This document shows positions 1 to 5,568 of a DNA stretch of 5,568 nucleotides, in pieces. Each line of letters begins with the position of its first letter. The stretch's first letter is position 1. The position numbers and the translations under genes were made by a program. The notes beneath the pieces were generated by a model. The model did no database searches and was not told the DNA's origin. It saw only the letters and a program-made list of their open reading frames with translations. Origin of the DNA: Pseudomonadota bacterium (lineage in GTDB: Bacteria > Pseudomonadota > Alphaproteobacteria > Sphingomonadales > Sphingomonadaceae); the NCBI GenBank assembly GCA_023432995.1, contig JAEZES010000061.1, forward strand, positions 1 to 5,568, given 5' to 3'.

Positions 1-4
1 AGCT

Positions 5-742
5 ATGAACGCACAACCCGTGCTCATCGTCGGCGGCCGGTCCGACATCGGCCTGGCGCTCGCGCGCCGCTTCGCGGCGGCCGGCCACCCGGTGCAGCTC
101 GCCGCGCGCAATGCCGCGGGCCTCGCGCGGGACAAGGGCGACATCGAGGTCCGCCACGGGGTGGCGGTGACGCTGCACGAGCTCGACATCCTCGCCCCCG
201 GCTCGTTCGCGGCCTTCCTCAAGGGCCTTCCCGCGTTGCCCTCCGTGGCCATTTGCGTGGTCGGCCTGCTGGGCGATCAGGCCGAGGCGGAAAAGGATCT
301 CGACGCCGCGGCGCTGACCCTGCGCAGCAACTTCGAGGGCCCGGCGCTGCTGACCGGGCTGCTGGCCAACGCGTTCGAGCAGCGCGGCTCGGGCACGATC
401 GTGGGGATCAGCTCGGTCGCCGGTGAACGCGGGCGGGCGAGCAACTACGTCTACGGTTCGGCCAAGGCCGGCTACACCGCGTTTCTTTCCGGCCTGCGCA
501 ATCGCCTGGCCAAGAAGGGCGTCGACGTCCTCACCGTCCTGCCCGGCTTCGTGGCGACGCGGATGACCGAGGGAATGGAGCTCCCGAAGCGGCTGACCGC
601 CTCGGCGGACGAGGTTGCGGAGGCCGTGTTCAAGGCAGTCGCGCGCGGCCGCAACGTGGTGTACGTGAAGCCCGTCTGGTGGCTGGTGATGTCGATCATC
701 CGGGCCATCCCGGAGCAGATTTTCAAGGGGCTGAAGATCTGA
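5..742 (+). CDS. DprE2-like SDR family NAD(P)-dependent oxidoreductase
   Basis: A 245-residue classical short-chain dehydrogenase. The N-terminal Rossmann motif is GGRSDIG at residues 10-16. The active site comprises N109, S136/S137 and the YxxxK pair Y150/K154, all in the expected order, so it should be an active NAD(P)H-dependent oxidoreductase. Several segments match my memory of mycobacterial DprE2, the 2-keto reductase of polyprenyl-phosphate-arabinose synthesis: GLLGD (87-91), SSVAGERGRASNYVYGSAKAG (about 136-156), PGFVATRMT (180-188), and the C-terminal run ending IRAIPEQIFKGLKI. That tail is hydrophobic and amphipathic and may hold the enzyme at the membrane. The start is the ATG at 5; its ribosome binding site lies outside the window. 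The stop overlaps the putative start of a GT87-like glycosyltransferase, which supports a role in lipid-linked sugar synthesis. A DprE1-like FAD oxidoreductase would be expected upstream, out of view. SDR membership is certain; the exact substrate is inferred. Confidence 0.9.
   Translation: MNAQPVLIVGGRSDIGLALARRFAAAGHPVQLAARNAAGLARDKGDIEVRHGVAVTLHELDILAPGSFAAFLKGLPALPSVAICVVGLLGDQAEAEKDLDAAALTLRSNFEGPALLTGLLANAFEQRGSGTIVGISSVAGERGRASNYVYGSAKAGYTAFLSGLRNRLAKKGVDVLTVLPGFVATRMTEGMELPKRLTASADEVAEAVFKAVARGRNVVYVKPVWWLVMSIIRAIPEQIFKGLKI
725..730 (+). promoter_or_regulatory. Candidate ribosome binding site (AAGGGG) for the GT87 gene
   Basis: AAGGGG lies inside the end of the SDR gene, eight bases before an in-frame CTG at 739. 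The alternative GTG starts at 679 and 781 have no comparable purine-rich sequence at the right distance. This site is the main reason for preferring the CTG. Confidence 0.35.
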
Positions 743-2034
743 CCGACCGACCGGCTCCCGCGCTCGTCACGAGCCGTCCGGTGCTGACCGCCATCCTGGC
801 GGTTTCGGCATTGCTGTCGCTCGTCGCGGCGATCCTGTTCCAGGCGCCCGAACTGCTCGAGCGGGACAAGGTCCTGACCGACTTCGATGCGTTCTATGTC
901 GCCGGGCTGATGGCGAATGAAGGCCGCGCCGCCGAAGCTTACCAGGCGACCGAGATGCTGGCCGCGCAGGAGGCCTTCACCGGCACCACGAGTTTCATGC
1001 CGTGGGCCTACCCTCCGCCCTATACGCTTCTGGTCAAGGGTCTGGCGCGATTGCCGATAGGCTATGCCTACCTGTTGTTCACCTGGACCAGCTTCATCTT
1101 CTACCTGCTGGTCCTGCGCCGGATTGCCGGCGATCGCCTCCCCGGGGTGCTGATCGCCATCTTGCCGACGATCGTGCTGATCATGAGGACCGGGCAGAAC
1201 GGGTTCCTGACGGCGGGGCTGGTCGGCACCTTTCTGCTCGCTTTCAACCAGCGACGCGCGGTCGCGGGCGTGCCGCTCGGGCTGATGATCATCAAGCCGC
1301 ACTTGGCGGCCGGGATCGGGCTGCTTGCGCTGCTCGGGCGCCGCTGGATGGCGATGGCGATAGCCGCCGCGATCGTGCTTGCCGCGGCACTCGCCGCGAC
1401 CGCGGCGTTCGGGCTCGGCATCTGGGAGGCCTTTCGGGGCGGCATGAGCGAGGCAGGCCAGTTCCTGGTCCTCGGCTATTACCCGCTGTTCCGGATGATC
1501 TCGCTCTACGCCGCCGTGTGGGCCTCCGGAGGGCCGGTTGCTCTGGCCTTCGCCGTCCAGGCCATTGGGGCGTTGGCCGGTATCGGCCTGCTGCTTTATG
1601 TCTGGTCGCGAAACTTCGCGCCGCGCTTCGTTGCCGCGGCCGCCTGCGCCACCTCGCTGTTCGTCAGCCCGTACGGATACGACTACGACCTGCCGATCCT
1701 CGGACTCGGCCTGGCCTTCGTCTTGCCCGACCTGCTCAGCCTCTCCCGGCCGAAGGAACTGACAGGCCTGCTGCTCCTGTCGTGGATCGCAACCGGCTAC
1801 GGCCTCGCGCTCAATGCAGTTCTCGAGGCCTTTCCCGGCAATGAATCCGAGGTCGTCACCAAGCTCGGCACCGACGTCTTTCCATCGCTCGGCGGTCCGG
1901 CGCTGGTGCTGCTGATCGTGGCATGCTGCGCCATCCTGCGGCGCGGGGGCGAGGCCATGGTTCTCGCGGATCCGCCGGAGGCCGAAGGAATGCCCGCCCA
2001 CCCGGCCGGTCGAGCAGAACTCGAACCCGCCTGA
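739..2034 (+). CDS. GT87/DUF2029-type polyprenyl-phosphate-sugar glycosyltransferase (GT-C, integral membrane)
   Basis: A polytopic inner-membrane protein of 431 residues if begun at CTG 739. The first transmembrane helix (about 15-34) is followed by an outward loop with TDFDAFYVAG (47-56), the acidic Asp-Phe motif typical of DUF2029/GT87 proteins. Further family marks are MPWAYPPPY (87-95), TGQNGFLTAGL (151-161), IIKPHLA (184-190, between helices) and SPYGYDYD (310-317). About nine to eleven hydrophobic segments fill the rest, and the C-terminal tail is short, polar and acidic. Known GT87 enzymes (such as PimE-type mannosyltransferases) move a sugar from a polyprenyl phosphate to an acceptor on the outer face of the membrane. 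Coupling to a DprE2-like reductase suggests the donor may be a polyprenyl-phosphate pentose. The start is uncertain: GTG 679 would overlap the SDR gene by 64 bases, GTG 781 would leave a 38-base gap, and CTG 739 overlaps the SDR stop and has an AAGGGG site. The acceptor is unknown. Confidence 0.8.
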   Translation: MTDRPAPALVTSRPVLTAILAVSALLSLVAAILFQAPELLERDKVLTDFDAFYVAGLMANEGRAAEAYQATEMLAAQEAFTGTTSFMPWAYPPPYTLLVKGLARLPIGYAYLLFTWTSFIFYLLVLRRIAGDRLPGVLIAILPTIVLIMRTGQNGFLTAGLVGTFLLAFNQRRAVAGVPLGLMIIKPHLAAGIGLLALLGRRWMAMAIAAAIVLAAALAATAAFGLGIWEAFRGGMSEAGQFLVLGYYPLFRMISLYAAVWASGGPVALAFAVQAIGALAGIGLLLYVWSRNFAPRFVAAAACATSLFVSPYGYDYDLPILGLGLAFVLPDLLSLSRPKELTGLLLLSWIATGYGLALNAVLEAFPGNESEVVTKLGTDVFPSLGGPALVLLIVACCAILRRGGEAMVLADPPEAEGMPAHPAGRAELEPA

Positions 2035-2062
2035 GGCGGATCGCGGATAAACCGCGAAGCCT
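2034..2062 (+). terminator. Hairpin after the GT87 gene, possible weak terminator
   Basis: The perfect six-base stem TCGCGG/CCGCGA (2041-2046 with 2052-2057) closes a five-base ATAAA loop. An outer AGGC/GCCT stem (2034-2037 with 2059-2062) extends it across a small internal loop. It begins at the last base of the GT87 stop codon. Only GTTTG follows, not a real T-run, so it is a weak intrinsic terminator at best and could instead be a processing or RNA-stability element. The rest of the 120-base gap before folE (to 2154) shows no convincing promoter; a short ATTTTTC stretch at about 2078-2084 is its only A/T-rich part. Confidence 0.3.
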
Positions 2063-2154
2063 GTTTGCGGGCGTGGCATTTTTCGTCGCGGCAGCTTATT
2101 GGCCCCTGCCATGGCTCCCCATCGACCCGCCCCAAGCCCGAAGCACCGCGCCCC

Positions 2155-2763
2155 ATGAGCAGTCTCGACGGGCCCGACGAGGACGATCCGCGCGGCAAGC
2201 CGCCCGTGCCCGAGAACGTGCAGGAAGCGGTGCGCACGCTGATCCGCTGGGCAGGCGACGATCCCGCGCGAGAAGGCCTGCGCGACACGCCGCAGCGGGT
2301 CGCCCGGGCGTGGAAGGAATATTGCCAGGGCTACGAGGAGGATCCGGCAAGCCACCTGTCGCGCATGTTCGAGGAGGTCGGCGGCTACGACGAGATCGTG
2401 CTGCTCAAGGACATTCCCTTCCAGAGCCACTGCGAGCACCACATGGCGCCGATCATCGGGCGGGCCGCCATCGCCTACCTGCCGACCGATCGGGTGGTCG
2501 GGATTTCGAAGCTGGCGCGCGTGCTGCACGGGTTCGCCCGGCGGCTGCAGATCCAGGAGCGGCTTACGGCCGAAGTCGCGCAATGCATCTGGGACGAGCT
2601 CCAGCCCAAGGGGGTGGCGGTGGTGATCGAGGCGAGCCACGCCTGCATGACCGCGCGCGGCGTGCGCACGCCGGGAGTCAACATGGTCACCAGCCGGATC
2701 ATGGGCGTGTTCCGCCGTGACGAGAAGAGCCGGCAGGAAGTCCTCAAGCTGATGGGATATTGA
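2155..2763 (+). CDS. folE: GTP cyclohydrolase I (type IA, FolE)
   Basis: A 202-residue cytoplasmic enzyme that converts GTP to 7,8-dihydroneopterin triphosphate, the first step of tetrahydrofolate and pterin synthesis. Signature stretches are GLRDTPQRVARAW (41-53), SHCEHH (91-96), GISKLARVLHGFARRLQIQERLT (116-138), and ASHACMTARGVRTPG (160-174) near the C-terminus. The zinc ligands C93, H96 and C164 are all present; the 71-residue gap between the two cysteines equals that in the E. coli enzyme. H95 and H162 correspond to the active-site histidines. The enzyme should therefore be functional and zinc-dependent, probably as the usual homodecamer. The ATG at 2155 has no clear Shine-Dalgarno, but it gives the family's normal length with a short acidic leader. 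An upstream TTG at 2065 would add 30 residues unlike the family. The stop codon directly abuts the start of a MurA-like gene, indicating co-translation. Confidence 0.96.
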   Translation: MSSLDGPDEDDPRGKPPVPENVQEAVRTLIRWAGDDPAREGLRDTPQRVARAWKEYCQGYEEDPASHLSRMFEEVGGYDEIVLLKDIPFQSHCEHHMAPIIGRAAIAYLPTDRVVGISKLARVLHGFARRLQIQERLTAEVAQCIWDELQPKGVAVVIEASHACMTARGVRTPGVNMVTSRIMGVFRRDEKSRQEVLKLMGY

Positions 2764-4056
2764 ATGTCTTCATTGCTCGTTAGGGGCGGCAAGCGGCTGA
2801 TGGGCAGCGTCGAACCCTCGGCCAACAAGAACGCGGTGCTGCCGGTGCTCTGCGCGACCCTGCTCAGCGACGGGCCGATCACCCTGCGCAACGTGCCGGA
2901 AATCACCGACGTCAGCCGGATCGTCGAATTCTTCGGCGAACTCGGTTCGACCGTCCACTGGGACAAGGCCGACAAGCGGCTCGAGATCGATCATTCGACG
3001 ATTTCGCCGCAGTCCAAGGCGCGGCTGCCGCAGGCGATGCGCGCCTCGATCATGATGATCCCGGGCCTGCTCGTCCGCCTCGGCGAAGCGCGGCTCGAGC
3101 ACGAGGTCAAGGGCTGCACGCTCGGCGCGCGCGAGATCGATCCGCACGTCGCGGTGTTCCGTGCGTTCGGCGCCGAGGTCAGCCAGACGGGGCACGAAAT
3201 CGTCTTCCGGGTCACCGGAACCGGGCAGGCGACGCGCATGTGGCTAGAGTATGCCTCGGTGACCACGACCGAGAACTTCATTCTCAGCGCGCTGACGGTC
3301 AAGGGCACGTCGCAGCTGATCAACGCCGCCTGCGAGCCGCACGTGCAGGAAATGTGCGGCTTCCTCGAGCTGCTCGGCGCCAAGGTCGTCGGCAAGGGCA
3401 CCTCGATGGTTTCGATCGAAGGCTCGCCGAAGCTCGGCGGGGCCGACTACACCTTCTCCGACGATTTTCACGAAGTGGCCACCTTCCTTGCGCTGGCGGC
3501 CGTCACCGGTGGCGACATCGCCGTCCGCAACGATCACCCGGAACACTTCGACCTGATCGACCGGACCTTCGCCAAGTTCGGAGCGCGCGTGCGGCACGAG
3601 AACGGCTGGTCGCGGCTCGAGGCCCCGCCGCGGCTCAGGGTCGAGGAAAACTTCACTTCGCACCTGATCACCAAGGTCGAGGCGGCGCCTTGGCCCTACA
3701 TCCCGGCCGACCTGTTGCCGATCTTCATCGCGCTCGGGGTCAAGGCCGAGGGCGAGACGATGTTCTGGAACAAGGTCTACGAGGGCGGCCTGACCTGGCA
3801 CACCGAGCTGTCGCTGTTCGGCGCGCACACGCTGCTGTGCGACCCGCACCGGCTGATCACGTTCGGCGGTGGCGAGCTCGCCCCGGCCACGGTGACCAGC
3901 CCGTACATCATCCGCGTGGCGATCGCGCTGCTGATGGTCGCCTCGTCGGTCGAGGGCGAATCGACGATCCTCGATGCCGACCCTATTCGCCGCGCGCACC
4001 CGGGCTTCGTCGACAACTTCGTCGCGCTCGGCGCCGACGTGCAATGGGTCGACTAG
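2764..4056 (+). CDS. Divergent MurA/EPT-family enolpyruvyl transferase (UDP-GlcNAc 1-carboxyvinyltransferase-like)
   Basis: A 430-residue protein of the EPSP synthase/MurA fold, which transfers the enolpyruvyl group of PEP to a hydroxyl; housekeeping MurA acts on UDP-GlcNAc in peptidoglycan synthesis. It matches MurA in length and motif order: SANKNAVLP with K22/N23; MRASIM with R93; GCTLGAREIDPH with the PEP-binding Cys C118, R123 and H128; SVTTTEN (165-171); NAACEPHVQEM (187-197); ADL with D316; R384; R410. By hand alignment, D234 and E237 of the DRIExGTF segment survive but its Arg is F235. In the ENRFMHVPEL segment the sequence is EGGLTWHTEL, with Gly (342) where MurA has Arg. The enzyme is probably catalytic but may differ in substrate. 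Fosfomycin should still be able to reach its cysteine. The ATG at 2764 follows the folE TGA with no gap, with GGGA six bases upstream inside folE. Automated annotation would call this murA, but a specialised paralogue is at least as likely. Confidence 0.85.
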   Translation: MSSLLVRGGKRLMGSVEPSANKNAVLPVLCATLLSDGPITLRNVPEITDVSRIVEFFGELGSTVHWDKADKRLEIDHSTISPQSKARLPQAMRASIMMIPGLLVRLGEARLEHEVKGCTLGAREIDPHVAVFRAFGAEVSQTGHEIVFRVTGTGQATRMWLEYASVTTTENFILSALTVKGTSQLINAACEPHVQEMCGFLELLGAKVVGKGTSMVSIEGSPKLGGADYTFSDDFHEVATFLALAAVTGGDIAVRNDHPEHFDLIDRTFAKFGARVRHENGWSRLEAPPRLRVEENFTSHLITKVEAAPWPYIPADLLPIFIALGVKAEGETMFWNKVYEGGLTWHTELSLFGAHTLLCDPHRLITFGGGELAPATVTSPYIIRVAIALLMVASSVEGESTILDADPIRRAHPGFVDNFVALGADVQWVD

Positions 4057-4084
4057 CGTCGTGGTTCGGCCAGTCTCGCCGGCG

Positions 4085-4501
4085 ATGGTGAGGGTGATCT
4101 TGCTCTATGCGCTGGTGCTGGCACTGGCGGCGACGGCCCTCGCCTGGCTCGAGTACCGCTACCTGGCGCGGGCGTTTTCGTTCGAGATCTATCTGCTGCT
4201 CGTGGCCATAGGCGCGATCGCGTTCGGTGCCTGGCTCGGCCGGCGGCTGACGCCGCGACGGGCGTCCGACGGGCCGTTCGAACGCAACGCCGCGGCGGTG
4301 CGCTCGCTCCGGCTCAGCCCGCGCGAAGTCGAGATCCTGGAGATCCTCGCGGCGGGTCAATCGAACAAGGAGATCGCCCGCCGGCTGGGCATCTCGCCCA
4401 ACACCGTGAAGACGCACGTGGCGCGGGTGTACGAGAAGCTCGGCGTGCGGCGGCGCGTCCAGGCGATCGAGAAGGCGCGGTTTCTCTCGCTGATTCGCTG
4501 A
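4085..4501 (+). CDS. Membrane-anchored LuxR-type helix-turn-helix transcriptional regulator
   Basis: A 138-residue protein with two N-terminal transmembrane helices (about 3-20 and 34-52), a charged linker, and a C-terminal LuxR/FixJ-type DNA-binding domain (about 76-136). The domain shows LSPREVEIL (77-85), QSNKEIARRLGISPNTVKTHV (92-112, the recognition helix region) and YEKLGVRRRVQAI. There is no receiver, autoinducer or PAS domain, so any signal must come through the membrane helices or a partner. It begins 29 bases after the MurA-like gene ends. The ATG at 4085 lacks a clear Shine-Dalgarno; the nearby in-frame GTGs at 4061 and 4088 are alternatives. Next come genes for a VOC protein and a DUF4199 membrane protein. 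I recall small LuxR-HTH membrane proteins near DUF4199 genes in other bacteria, so these may be its targets or partners. The family is clear, the regulon is unknown. Confidence 0.85.
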   Translation: MVRVILLYALVLALAATALAWLEYRYLARAFSFEIYLLLVAIGAIAFGAWLGRRLTPRRASDGPFERNAAAVRSLRLSPREVEILEILAAGQSNKEIARRLGISPNTVKTHVARVYEKLGVRRRVQAIEKARFLSLIR

Positions 4502-4521
4502 TCCCTTCGGAAGATTGGGCC

Positions 4522-4549
4522 GCGATCACCCATTCGGGCGATGGATCGC
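4522..4549 (+). repeat. Inverted repeat between the LuxR-type and VOC genes
   Basis: The perfect arms GCGATC (4522-4527) and GATCGC (4544-4549) are separated by 16 bases. An inner CAT/ATG pairing (4531-4533 with 4541-4543) could extend the stem after a three-base bulge. The repeat lies in the 95-base gap after the regulator and about 48 bases before the VOC start. It could be an operator for the LuxR-type protein, or an RNA hairpin that sets relative expression. No T-run follows, so it is not a standard terminator. Chance occurrence in G/C-rich DNA is possible. Confidence 0.25.
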
Positions 4550-4596
4550 ACGGCCGAATCGGGTAAGCCGGCAATCGTCACGACGAGGAGGCGACG

Positions 4597-4977
4597 ATGC
4601 CGGTTGTCGGAATGGGCGGATACTTCTTCCGCGCGAAGGATCCCGAAGCGCTCAAGACGTGGTACCGCGAGCGGCTCGGCGTGGGCGGCGGGGTCGGGGG
4701 CGACCCCGTGACCGGCCAGTCGAACGAATGGGTCTGGTTCCACGAAGGCGGCCCGATGGTGTTCGAGCCGTTCAAGGCCGACACCAGCTACTTCGCCGCG
4801 GACCGCCAGGCGATGGTCAACTTTCGCGTGCGCGACCTCGATTCCCTGCTCGCGGATCTGCGGGCCGCGGGCGTCGAGGTCTCGCGCGAGGAGGAGATGG
4901 ACGGCGTCGGCCGTTTCGCGCGCATCCACGATCCCGAGGGCAATCCGATCGAACTGTGGGAGCCGTCGGCGGCATGA
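4597..4977 (+). CDS. VOC family protein (glyoxalase/bleomycin-resistance fold)
   Basis: A 126-residue protein with the two-module beta-alpha-beta-beta-beta VOC layout. The first module has YFFRAKDPEALKTWYRERLG (9-28) and GPMVFEPF (52-59). The second has MVNFRVRDLDSLLADLRAAGVEV (73-95) and ends in the family signature IHDPEGNPIELWEP (110-123). The late metal-ligand position E119 is present, but the places where glyoxalase I has its N-terminal histidine ligands hold Gly8 and, near 74-75, Val/Asn. Glyoxalase I activity is therefore unlikely; the fold also serves dioxygenases, thiol transferases and binding proteins, and the substrate cannot be read here. A glycine-rich loop (28-36) sits between the first helix and the next strand. 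The start is secure: GAGGAGG at 4585-4591 lies five bases before the ATG. The stop is 14 bases before the DUF4199 start, so the two are very likely co-translated. Confidence 0.88.
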   Translation: MPVVGMGGYFFRAKDPEALKTWYRERLGVGGGVGGDPVTGQSNEWVWFHEGGPMVFEPFKADTSYFAADRQAMVNFRVRDLDSLLADLRAAGVEVSREEEMDGVGRFARIHDPEGNPIELWEPSAA

Positions 4978-4979
4978 GG

Positions 4980-4985
4980 GGAGGG
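4980..4985 (+). promoter_or_regulatory. Ribosome binding site (GGAGGG) fixing the DUF4199 start
   Basis: A purine-rich GGGGAGGGAGAG tract contains GGAGGG six bases before the ATG at 4992. The competing in-frame ATG at 4974, which overlaps the VOC stop as ATGA, has only GGGAG about 11 bases upstream and lies before this tract. The downstream ATG is therefore preferred. Confidence 0.6.
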
Positions 4986-4991
4986 AGAGCG

Positions 4992-5519
4992 ATGCGTTAC
5001 ACCCTGGTCTACGGCGCCATCGCCGGGAGCATCACGATCGCGGTGATCGCCGCGAGCTTCGTGTTCGACGGGCTCAATCACCTGCAGTCGGAGTGGTTCG
5101 GCTACCTCGTGATGCTGCTCGCGCTCTCGCTCGTGTTCGTCGGGGTCAAGCGCTATCGCGACGTCGAGTGCGGCGGCGTGATCGGCTTCGGCAAGGCGCT
5201 CGCCGTCGGCGTCGGCATCGCGGTGGTTGCGGGCGTGTTCTATGTGATCGGCTGGGAAGCCTACCTGGCGACGACCGACGGCCGCTTCATGGAGGACTAC
5301 GCCGCTGCGGCGCTGGCCGAGGTTCGCGCGTCGGGAGCGAGCGCGGCCGAGATCGCCGCGGCCGAGCGCGAGATGGCCTGGGCGGTCGACATTTACAGGC
5401 AGCCGCTGGCGCGGATGGCGATAACCTTCCTCGAGATTGCACCGGTCGGCCTGCTGATGGCGTTCGTCTCGGCGCTGGTCCTGCGCAATCCGCGCATGCT
5501 CGCCGCGACCAAGGGCTGA
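4992..5519 (+). CDS. DUF4199 family four-helix membrane protein
   Basis: A 175-residue integral membrane protein. Helices lie at about 5-25, 36-53, 68-88 and 140-163. A long loop between the third and fourth (about 93-138) is rich in Ala and Glu, predicted helical, and probably extracytoplasmic. The DUF4199 hallmark is the segment between helices two and three, GVKRYRDVECGGVIGFGKAL (51-70), with a conserved Arg-Tyr-Arg-Asp and a Gly-Phe-Gly-Lys entering the third helix. The family's function is not established. The gene follows the VOC gene by 14 bases with a strong Shine-Dalgarno, and a LuxR-type membrane regulator lies two genes upstream, so a membrane sensing or stress module is a reasonable inference and no more. 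The alternative ATG at 4974 would add six residues (MRGGRA). Confidence 0.87.
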   Translation: MRYTLVYGAIAGSITIAVIAASFVFDGLNHLQSEWFGYLVMLLALSLVFVGVKRYRDVECGGVIGFGKALAVGVGIAVVAGVFYVIGWEAYLATTDGRFMEDYAAAALAEVRASGASAAEIAAAEREMAWAVDIYRQPLARMAITFLEIAPVGLLMAFVSALVLRNPRMLAATKG

Positions 5520-5559
5520 GGCGCGCACCGGCAACCCTTCACCCCGCGTTTCGCGCGCC
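5520..5559 (+). terminator. G/C-rich inverted repeats after the DUF4199 gene, possible terminator
   Basis: GGCGCGC (5520-5526), directly after the stop codon, is the exact complement of GCGCGCC (5553-5559), with a 26-base loop. A smaller competing hairpin, CGCG-TTT-CGCG (5545-5555), uses part of the same arm. No T-run follows before the window ends, so this could be a Rho-type end, a processing site, or chance in G/C-rich DNA. The remaining bases to 5568 hold nothing I can recognise. Confidence 0.2.
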
Positions 5560-5568
5560 CCGCCGAAC

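Noticed and set aside
1002..1844. A 280-codon plus-strand open frame inside the GT87-like gene in another frame
   Set aside because: The translation is Arg/Ala-rich and lacks domain features, while the overlapping frame encodes clear membrane helices and family motifs.
2060..2110. A possible folE promoter with TTGCGG at 2065-2070
   Set aside because: No -10-like hexamer lies at 16-19 bases; the nearest A/T-rich candidate (CTTATT) is about 24 bases away, so no promoter could be supported.
2065..2154. A 30-residue N-terminal extension of FolE from TTG 2065
   Set aside because: The added residues do not resemble FolE, there is no ribosome binding site, and the ATG at 2155 gives the normal family length.
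472..2640. A 722-codon open frame on the minus strand across the SDR, GT87 and folE genes
   Set aside because: It is antisense to three genes with clear family motifs. Its translation is low-complexity, rich in Arg, Gln, Asp and Gly and without recognisable domains, as expected from the reverse strand of G/C-biased codons.
3244..4044. A 266-codon minus-strand open frame inside the MurA-like gene
   Set aside because: It is a reverse-strand shadow of a well-supported gene with the same Arg/Asp/Val-rich composition, and no independent start signal or motif was seen.
3974..4084. A longer start for the LuxR-type regulator overlapping the end of the MurA-like gene
   Set aside because: The extra 37 residues are Ser/Thr/Arg-rich reading through coding DNA in another frame; the ATG at 4085 places the first membrane helix right at the N-terminus.

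Overview
The window is a compact, G+C-rich bacterial segment with seven complete genes, all on the + strand. There are no RNA genes, mobile elements or CRISPR arrays that I can see. Codon third positions are strongly G/C. The FolE sequence and the gene content look like an alphaproteobacterium, most likely a sphingomonad; that assignment is from memory of the families, not from a search.

Region 1 (5-2034) is a two-gene cell-envelope sugar unit. The first gene is a short-chain dehydrogenase that strongly resembles DprE2, the reductase that finishes polyprenyl-phosphate-arabinose synthesis in mycobacteria. Directly overlapping its stop codon is a polytopic GT87/DUF2029-type glycosyltransferase, a family that uses polyprenyl-phosphate sugars. 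Together they suggest making and using a lipid-linked sugar donor at the inner membrane. A small hairpin follows the second gene.

Region 2 (2155-4056) pairs folE (zinc-dependent GTP cyclohydrolase I) with a divergent MurA/EPT-family enolpyruvyl transferase. The two are joined by an immediate TGA-ATG junction. The transferase keeps the catalytic Cys and the Lys-Asn pair, but by hand alignment has lost two arginines of housekeeping MurA. It may be a specialised paralogue rather than the cell-wall enzyme, and its tight coupling to folE is the most intriguing point in the window.

Region 3 (4085-5519) holds a small membrane-anchored LuxR-type DNA-binding protein, a VOC (glyoxalase-fold) protein, and a four-helix DUF4199 membrane protein. 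The VOC and DUF4199 genes have strong Shine-Dalgarno sequences and near-overlapping ends. The set looks like a regulator with its neighbouring targets, but its function is unknown. The last 49 bases hold only G/C-rich inverted repeats.
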